The notes under the pieces are model-generated. The model made no database searches. It saw nothing but the letters and a program-made list of their open reading frames with translations, and was not told the DNA's origin. Shown here piece after piece: positions 57,280 through 64,000 of a DNA stretch of 64,000 bases (position 1 is the stretch's first letter; each line of letters opens with the position of its first letter). Both the position numbers and the translations under genes were made by a program. Source of the stretch: Bidens hawaiensis (lineage: Eukaryota > Streptophyta > Magnoliopsida > Asterales > Asteraceae); the NCBI GenBank assembly GCA_021521415.1, contig JAIQDT010003767.1:222600-286599 (forward strand), written 5' to 3'.

Positions 57280-60200
57280 ATGGCACCGAAACGATCAACG
57301 AAAATATCGGAACTAGATGTGAGCCGTTTGATTGCTCAGCAGCTGGAGGCGGCGATACCGGATATAGTATCGCGCATCGCCGCCAGTATTAATAACTCGA
57401 TCAATCCAACCCCTCCGAGCAATCAAACGCCCATAAATAATGACGGGGAACAAAATGCTAATCCTCCAAGGAATGATAACACTATTCCGAGTAATGACGC
57501 ACCGCCTAGGGTGGTCGTTACTGACAGCAATGGCCCTATACCTACGGTAGAGACAAACCGTACGGAACCAATTCGTGCATCCAGGGGATGTTCGATCAAG
57601 GATTTCATGTTGTGCAAGCCATTAGAGTTTAGCGGGTCGGAAGGACCGAATGGGTTAGTTAAATGGATAGAGAAAATCGAATCAGTGGTGAATATTAGCA
57701 ACTGTCCCGAGGACTGTATCGTTAAGTACGCCACCTGTACATTCACCGACCATGCCTTGACATGGTGGAACACCATAGTACAGACTCGAGGTCAGGTGGC
57801 GACAAACCACATGACCTGGACGGAGCTTAAGGCTCTTGTGTTGGAACATTTCTGTCCAAAGAATGAATTGCAGAAACTGGAAAATGAGTTGTGGAATCTG
57901 GAGATGAAGGGGGCGGACCACTTGGGTTATACCAATAGGTTCAATGAACTGTCACGATTAGTACCGTGGTTGGTCACCCCGGAGACGAAAAGGGTGGAAC
58001 GTTATATTTGGGGACTTACTCCAGTAGTGAGGAGTATAGTCAACGCGGGGGGACACCGGACGTATGAAAGTGCAGTGACACAGGCTGGCATAGTCACGTA
58101 TGATTTCTTGCGGAGCGGATCACTAAAGGTGACAGGAGAATCCGCTGGGGGAAAACGGGGTGCGCATGATCATAGAATCCAAGAAAAGCAGCAAAGCAAA
58201 CGAGCTAGGCCCGCTGCCCAGAGCTATGCCATGACTAGTTCGGGCGGAAGGCAAGAACCGCAGAAGGGAACGTTTCCTAGGTGCGGGAAATGTGGTTACC
58301 ACCATAGTGGCGTGTGCAAGGAGGTGGTGTGCCACCGGTGTGGCAGGGTTGGACACTACGCACCAAATTGTAAGACAAATCTGAACAACCTGAACCGACA
58401 ACCACAACCTATTCGGGCGCAACCATTTAGAACTCAACCAGCCCGACAGCAGAACCCGCAAGGAAACCAGATGGTGACCACTAGCCGTGCTTGCTACGAA
58501 TGCGGCAGCACGGATCACTTCAAAAGGAACTGCCCGAAACTGAATCAGGGAGGAAACGGGAGACAACTCGCGGGTCAGCCATCGTCGTCCAATCCGGCGC
58601 GAGGCCGAGCATTTGTGATGGGAGCGAACGAGGCGCGCCAGGACCCCAGCGTAGTGACAGGTACCTTCCTCGTCTCTGATCATTACGCTTCTGTATTATT
58701 TGATACAGGCGCCGATAGAAGTTTTGTCTCCGTTAGATTCCTTTCGATAGCAAACCTTCCTATTGGTGAAACCATAGAACCCTACACCGTAGAGGTCGCT
58801 AACGGTAAAACCATGATAGTTAATCGGATTGTTCGGAATTGCCCTTTTATTCTGAGCGAACAATCCTTCCTGATTGACTTGTTACCGGTAGAATTGGGTA
58901 GTTTTGACGTGATAGTGGGAATGGATTGGTTGGCACGTAACAGGGTAGAAATAAACTGCGAAAAGAAAACCGTCAAGATCCGGGTGTCGGATGACGAGGA
59001 GGTATTAGTGCATGGAGAAAAATCCGGCACCATGATACCATTCATATCCCATCTTAAGGTGTTGAAATATATACGTCAGGGATGTGTGGCGTATCTAGCG
59101 AGCCTGACGGCCGCTGATTCTGAGGAAAAACAGGTGGACGATATTCCCGTGGTACGCGAATTTCCACAAGTTTTTCCAGAGGAACTTCCTGGTTTACCGC
59201 CAACCCGACAAGTCGAATTCAGAATCGATTTATTACCTCAAGCCGGCCCTGTTGCTAAGGCCCCTTACAGACTTGCACCGTCCGAGATGCAAGAACTATC
59301 CAACCAGTTGCAGGAATTGTTGGATAAGGGGTTTATACGTCCCAGTTATTCCCCGTGGGGTGCACCTGTACTATTTGTGAAAAAGAAGGACGGAAGCCTT
59401 CGAATGTGCATTGACTACAGGGAATTGAACAAATTAACCATCAAAAATAGGTATCCTCTTCCCCGAATCGATGATTTGTTCGACCAACTACAAGGTGCGA
59501 GCTATTTCTCAAAAATTGATCTTAGATCGGGATACCACCAAGTTAGAATTCAAGAGGAGGATATCCCAAAAACCGCGTTTCGGACTCGCTACGGCCACTA
59601 CGAATTTTTAGTTATGCCTTTTGGGCTAACAAATGCGCCAGCGGTGTTCATGGATCTCATGAACCGAGTCTGTAAACCCTACCTCGACAAATTCGTCATT
59701 GTATTTATTGACGATATTTTGATATATTCAAAAAGTAAAGAAGAACATGAGCGACATTTGAGGTTAATTTTGGAGCTTTTGGATCAGGAGAAGTTGTATG
59801 CAAAATTCTCCAAGTGTAACTTCTGGTTACAAGAGGTGCAATTCCTCGGTCACGTTATAAACCACCAAGGAATACACGTTGATCCGAGTAAGGTTGAAGC
59901 TATTAAGAATTGGCAAGCGCCTAAATCTCCGAAGGAAATCCGCCAATTCTTAGGCTTAGCTGGATACTATCGTCGATTTATAGAGAACTTTTCCAGCATC
60001 GCCCAACCTTTAACCCTCCTGACTCAAAAGGATCGGAAATATGAATGGGGTGAAGAGCAGGAAACGGCGTTTCAAACGCTAAAACAAAGATTGTGCCAAG
60101 CGCCAATCTTAAGTCTTCCCGACGGAGACGATGGATTTGTTGTATATTGTGACGCATCCCGTAAAGGGTTAGGATGCGTGTTAATGCAAAATAAAAAGGT

Positions 60201-61986
60201 CATAGCCTATGCGTCTCGACAGTTAAAAGTTCATGAGAAAAACTACACTACTCATGACTTGGAACTGGGAGCAGTCATCTTTGCACTTAAAATCTGGAGA
60301 CACTATCTCTACGGTACAAAGTGCACCATATTCACTGATCATAAAAGTTTGCAACACATATTCGATCAGAAAGAACTGAATATGAGGCAACGAAGATGGG
60401 TCGAGTTGCTGAGTGACTATGACTGTGACATACGATATCACCCCGGCAAGGCTAACGTTGTAGCCGATGCCTTGAGTAGAAAGGATCGAGTCAAGCCACT
60501 ACGCGTGCGAGCGTTGGGGATGATAGTCCAGTCGAACCTTTCGGATTTGATTCGAGTCGCTCAACGCGAGGCGTTGAAAGAGGGCCAATTGGATAAAGAA
60601 GGACTTTACGGGAATGAGAAGAATTTCGAACAGCGTGTGGACGAAATTCTCTATTTCAAAAATCGGATTTGGATCCCGACCCTCCATGACCATCGTGATT
60701 TGATCATGGATGAAGCACATAAATCGAAATATTCCATACATCCAGGATCAGATAAAATGTACAAGGATGTGAAAGAATTTTACTGGTGGCCAGGAATGAA
60801 AAAGGATATAGCCACATACGTCGGCAAATGTACGACGTGTGCGAGAGTTAAGGCGGAGCACCAGAAACCTTCGGGAATGTTGCAACAACCGGAAATTCCG
60901 GAATGGAAGTGGGAGCAGATCACAATGGATTTTGTGACACACCTCCCCAAGACGCCCCGAGGTCATGATGCAATTTGGGTAATCGTGGATCGATTAACCA
61001 AATCAGCACATTTCATTCCAATTAGGAATAATTATAACACTGAGAGACTTGCGCAAATTTATATAAATGAAATAGTGTCTCGTCATGGCATCCCCATCTC
61101 GATCATCTCCGATAGGGATAGCCATTTCACCTCCAAACTTTGGCAAGCTGTCCAAGAAGCGTTGGGAACACGTATTGACCTAAGCACAGCTTACCACCCT
61201 CAGACCGATGGCCAGTCTGAGAGGACCATTCAAACTTTGGAGGATTTGCTTCGTGCCTGCGTACTGGACTTTAAGGGAAATTGGGATCAACATCTCCCAC
61301 TCGTTGAATTTTCCTATAATAACAGTTACCATAGCAGTATAAAGGCAGCACCTTATGAAGCATTGTATGGGCGGAAGTGCCGATCACCACTTTGCTGGTC
61401 TGAAGTGGGAGACCCGCAGATCATTAGATCGGATCTGGTCCAGGAGACGACCAGCAAGATTCTTAAAATTAAGAACAACCTAAAAGCCGCGCGGGACCGG
61501 CAGAAGAGTTATGCCGATACCCGTCGAAAACCGTTGTCATTTGAGAAGGGTGAAAAAGTATATCTAAAAGTATCACCCTGGAAAGGAGAGGTCAGATTTG
61601 GAAAGGCGGGGAAGTTGGCCCCTAGATATATTGGACCATTCATTATTACTGCAAAGATCGGTCCGGTAGCTTACCGACTAGAACTGCCTGAGGAACTAAG
61701 TGCAGTTCATAACGTGTTTCATGTGTCGAATTTGAAAAGATGTCTAGCGGATGAGACATCGGTGTTACCCTTAGAGGGTGTGCAAATAAGTGATAGGCTC
61801 AACTTTGTAGAGGAGCCCATCGAAATAGTGGACGGTAAGATCAAGCAACTTAGACACAATAAGATCTCGTTGGTCAAAGTTAGATGGAATTCGCAACGAG
61901 GCCCAGAATTTACTTGGGAACGAAAGGATGAATTTCGGAAGAAATACCCCCACCTATTTCCTCAAAAGGAAGTAGTTGACGCATAA
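57280..61986 (+). CDS. Tekay-like gag-pol polyprotein, intact
   Basis: This 1568-residue ORF (ATG 57280; the upstream in-frame TTG is not taken as start) makes capsid and enzymes of a Ty3/gypsy element. In order: retrotransposon gag (about 110-260); CCHC knuckles [14 protein letters not shown] (351-364) and [14 protein letters not shown] (405-418); protease DTGA (D475); RT with FIDD (D811, D812); RNase H starting at D958 (YCDAS); integrase zinc finger H1154...C1184/C1187; integrase core D1217, D1278, E1314 (DD35E); and a C-terminal chromodomain-like region (about 1505-1562, ...[20 protein letters not shown]) lacking some aromatic cage residues, as in Tekay-type chromodomains. No stop or frameshift is seen and catalytic residues are complete, so it is probably functional. 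Confidence 0.97.
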   Translation: MAPKRSTKISELDVSRLIAQQLEAAIPDIVSRIAASINNSINPTPPSNQTPINNDGEQNANPPRNDNTIPSNDAPPRVVVTDSNGPIPTVETNRTEPIRASRGCSIKDFMLCKPLEFSGSEGPNGLVKWIEKIESVVNISNCPEDCIVKYATCTFTDHALTWWNTIVQTRGQVATNHMTWTELKALVLEHFCPKNELQKLENELWNLEMKGADHLGYTNRFNELSRLVPWLVTPETKRVERYIWGLTPVVRSIVNAGGHRTYESAVTQAGIVTYDFLRSGSLKVTGESAGGKRGAHDHRIQEKQQSKRARPAAQSYAMTSSGGRQEPQKGTFPRCGKCGYHHSGVCKEVVCHRCGRVGHYAPNCKTNLNNLNRQPQPIRAQPFRTQPARQQNPQGNQMVTTSRACYECGSTDHFKRNCPKLNQGGNGRQLAGQPSSSNPARGRAFVMGANEARQDPSVVTGTFLVSDHYASVLFDTGADRSFVSVRFLSIANLPIGETIEPYTVEVANGKTMIVNRIVRNCPFILSEQSFLIDLLPVELGSFDVIVGMDWLARNRVEINCEKKTVKIRVSDDEEVLVHGEKSGTMIPFISHLKVLKYIRQGCVAYLASLTAADSEEKQVDDIPVVREFPQVFPEELPGLPPTRQVEFRIDLLPQAGPVAKAPYRLAPSEMQELSNQLQELLDKGFIRPSYSPWGAPVLFVKKKDGSLRMCIDYRELNKLTIKNRYPLPRIDDLFDQLQGASYFSKIDLRSGYHQVRIQEEDIPKTAFRTRYGHYEFLVMPFGLTNAPAVFMDLMNRVCKPYLDKFVIVFIDDILIYSKSKEEHERHLRLILELLDQEKLYAKFSKCNFWLQEVQFLGHVINHQGIHVDPSKVEAIKNWQAPKSPKEIRQFLGLAGYYRRFIENFSSIAQPLTLLTQKDRKYEWGEEQETAFQTLKQRLCQAPILSLPDGDDGFVVYCDASRKGLGCVLMQNKKVIAYASRQLKVHEKNYTTHDLELGAVIFALKIWRHYLYGTKCTIFTDHKSLQHIFDQKELNMRQRRWVELLSDYDCDIRYHPGKANVVADALSRKDRVKPLRVRALGMIVQSNLSDLIRVAQREALKEGQLDKEGLYGNEKNFEQRVDEILYFKNRIWIPTLHDHRDLIMDEAHKSKYSIHPGSDKMYKDVKEFYWWPGMKKDIATYVGKCTTCARVKAEHQKPSGMLQQPEIPEWKWEQITMDFVTHLPKTPRGHDAIWVIVDRLTKSAHFIPIRNNYNTERLAQIYINEIVSRHGIPISIISDRDSHFTSKLWQAVQEALGTRIDLSTAYHPQTDGQSERTIQTLEDLLRACVLDFKGNWDQHLPLVEFSYNNSYHSSIKAAPYEALYGRKCRSPLCWSEVGDPQIIRSDLVQETTSKILKIKNNLKAARDRQKSYADTRRKPLSFEKGEKVYLKVSPWKGEVRFGKAGKLAPRYIGPFIITAKIGPVAYRLELPEELSAVHNVFHVSNLKRCLADETSVLPLEGVQISDRLNFVEEPIEIVDGKIKQLRHNKISLVKVRWNSQRGPEFTWERKDEFRKKYPHLFPQKEVVDA

Positions 61987-62010
61987 AATTTCGAGGACGA
62001 AATTTTTATA

Positions 62011-62022
62011 ACGGGGGGAGAA
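62011..62022 (+). promoter_or_regulatory. Tekay polypurine tract
   Basis: ACGGGGGGAGAA directly precedes the 3' LTR. It follows the tcgaggacgaaatttttata block typical of chromoviral 3' ends. Confidence 0.95.
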
Positions 62023-64000
62023 TGTAACGATTCCGGCAAATTCAGGTATACCCTAGCCGGAATATACTATTTACGTGTTATTTAATACTGATTATATGAG
62101 TCATAGTACGTTTATACGAGTATATATGATTCACAATATGAATCATACTCATATATATAGTGAATCGTATTGGAATTACAATTAATCAATGAACGATTAT
62201 TGAAACCCGAACGAACCGGGAATTACATTATAGACGAAGTATATAATGTTTAGTGATGTTTACGAGGTATGAATGCTTCGGGATAGGTGAATTATAGCAC
62301 AGAAAAAGGATTTCGATTTAATGGTACGTCGGTACGCTAAACGAAACCTTTAACACCAAACCAAGCAAGAGACGATCAATCAAGCCGAAAAAGATGCGTA
62401 ATTATTAATAATATGATGTTTTAATGTCATGGGTTAAGTTTTTAAAGTTTTTAAATCAGTTTTATATAAATTTTATTTTAACCCGAAAAACAACCATTTT
62501 AGGCCCGTTTTAAACCGAATTACGAGTTTAAACGAGAAACGAACTGAACCAGATTATCCACAACATTATCCGGATTGTGTAATCCAAATGTGTGGCCATG
62601 GATTGAGATGTGGGCCCCCCCCCCACACCACCATATGGCCGGCCTCACAACACACACTTTACACATTACCTTTTTCTTTTTTTTACACCAATTCTCTCAA
62701 AACCTCTCAACTCTTTCAATATCCATCCAAGTTTCCTTGATTTCTACCAAAGACTTGAAGGTATAACACTTGTTTTGAAGCTTGAATCTTGTTTTTAATT
62801 TCATAATTCTTGAGAAAAGGAAGTTTCATGTGAAAAATGGGTGAAAACCCGAGATGAAACCGATTCTCGTGTGATCAAAGGATGTATACAAGTTATACAA
62901 AGGATCTTGATCCAAGTAATTAGTTAAAAGTGTTTAGAATGAATTTTTACGGTTGAAATCTTGTCAAATGAGTTTTCCATGTGAAAGACGGGTGAAAACC
63001 CGAGATGAAACCGACTCTTGCATGATCAAGAGATGTATACATGTTATACAAGGGATCATGGTCCAAGAAATGAGTAAAAAGAGTCGGGAATGGATTTCTA
63101 CGGTTAAAACCTTTGTTTTTACTTAAAAACCGACACTATGAAAGAAATGGTTTGATTGTTGGTATAGTTTGCTTGGTGTGGTGTTGATGTGCTTGTAAGT
63201 GTTGTATCTAGCGGCTAGCAAAGGCTAGAAACCGAGATCCTTGCGATCTAAAGCTAGAAAACACAAAATAGTTCGGTTTTCGTGTGTTTATGAAATTTGG
63301 ACAGATTTTCGTGTGCTTAGAGTCGGGTCACGAAATTTCACAGAGATGATCTACACATGAAAATATGAGATCTGTGAATTTTTGGTAATTTTTGGATAAA
63401 AGATGAATATTTGGTGAATTTAATGCTCGGTTTTGGCCAAAAATAGTGAAAAATAGCAAAACATGATGAAAAATTCCGGAAAATTTAAGATAAGCTTTTT
63501 ATAACATATAAAAGTCACCCACAAAATTTGAGCTCAGTTGGAAAAGTCTAAGTAGGCTTTTCGGTGAAACGAGTTCTAGGGCTTTCTAGCTCGGTTTTGG
63601 GTGAAAATGGCTTGAAAAATAAGTTTTAAATTCTGGAAAAATTCCAGGAAGTTATGAGGATGATAGAGATCATCCCAGAAAAATTTGGGATTTTTCTAAA
63701 GTGTTTTGGTATTTTTGATATATTTAGTGTTTTAATAAGATTTAAAAATATATAAATAAATGCAAATATAGGAAAATAAATCTGGAAAAATTCCAGAAAG
63801 TTATGAGGATGACAAGGATCATCCCAGAAAAATTTGGGATTTTTCTAAAGTGTTTTGGTATTTTTGATATATTTAGTGTTTTAATAAGATTTAAAATAGA
63901 TAAATAAATGCAAATATAGGAAAATAAATCTGGAAAAATTCCAGAAAGTTATGAGGATGACAAGGATCATTCCAGAAAAATTTGGGATTTTTCTAAAGTG
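62023..64000 (+). repeat. Tekay 3' LTR, truncated by window end
   Basis: It matches 52379-54355 closely. Differences include tagcctcg/taggcccg, one extra C in the C-run near 62615, ctataac/ttataac and gttaccc/gtcaccc. The 149-bp array begins again near 63632. Confidence 0.95.

Larger units (their letters stand above)
52379..64000 (+). mobile_element. Tekay-like gypsy chromovirus, 3' LTR incomplete
   Basis: The 5' LTR (52379-55861) and 3' LTR (from 62023) both start TGTAACGATTCCGGC. About ten substitutions and a few indels separate them over the visible 1.98 kb, by eye. The element inserted into the accessory pseudogene at 50533-52378; the 5' target copy should be GCTTC (52374-52378), and the partner is outside the window. 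It has a PBS, an extra ORF, intact gag-pol with integrase after RT (gypsy order) and a C-terminal chromodomain, and a polypurine tract. Long LTRs and the chromodomain type suggest the Tekay/Del clade. Confidence 0.9.

Noticed and set aside
58123..58683. 186-residue minus-strand ORF
   Set aside because: Antisense to the zinc-knuckle part of intact gag-pol; it reflects codon bias of the sense gene.

Overview
This window looks like nuclear intergenic DNA from a flowering plant, and it is almost entirely transposable elements nested in one another. I found no intact host gene. The evidence for a plant is Ty1/copia and Ty3/gypsy chromoviral polyproteins, LTR elements primed by initiator tRNA-Met, a Cassandra-type LTR carrying a 5S rRNA-like segment, a CACTA element, a PIF/Harbinger element and a plant-type Helitron end. 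The style of the repeats (long Tekay-like LTRs, accessory ORFs next to the 3' LTR of copia elements) reminds me of composite-family (Asteraceae) genomes, but that is a weak inference from memory.

Layout. 1-900: 3' end of an LTR element (accessory-ORF remnant, polypurine tract, LTR). 958-3047: two MITEs around a decayed LTR-like stretch. 3270-5273: two gypsy LTR pieces. 5274-11058: a CACTA element with a 3-bp target duplication (ACA), which holds a PIF/Harbinger-like insert (7537-8610) with a perfect 70-bp inverted repeat and pieces of a coding-like gene. 11059-13641: unassigned DNA with a short CCCH zinc-finger exon fragment. 13642-28780: a decayed gypsy element whose left LTR is a chimera with a Cassandra LTR, flanked by AGCTG duplications. 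Its 3' LTR is split by a complete, nearly unmutated copia element (18715-26933, target duplication GACAT) with one intact 1336-residue gag-pol ORF. 28781-31464: a Helitron 3' end and a gypsy LTR fragment. 31465-40533: a diverged 4.5-kb tandem duplication of retroelement debris. 40593-49190: a broken SIRE-like copia element on the minus strand, with a decayed accessory gene between pol and the 3' LTR. 49306-52378: LTR and accessory pseudogene of another minus-strand element. 52379-64000: a young Tekay-like chromovirus with 3.48-kb LTRs, an extra ORF in front of gag, and an intact 1568-residue gag-pol. Its 3' LTR runs off the window.

How the parts work together. The two intact polyproteins (plus strand, 21265-25275 and 57280-61986) each encode gag, protease, reverse transcriptase, RNase H and integrase beside a recognisable primer-binding site, polypurine tract and near-identical LTRs, so both elements are recent. 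Nesting gives relative ages: copia at 18715 is younger than the gypsy element around it; Tekay at 52379 is younger than the accessory gene it cuts; Harbinger at 7537 is younger than the CACTA element. The most unusual features are the membrane-anchored-looking extra ORF upstream of gag in the Tekay element, and the accessory ORFs placed between pol and the 3' LTR in the copia-like elements.
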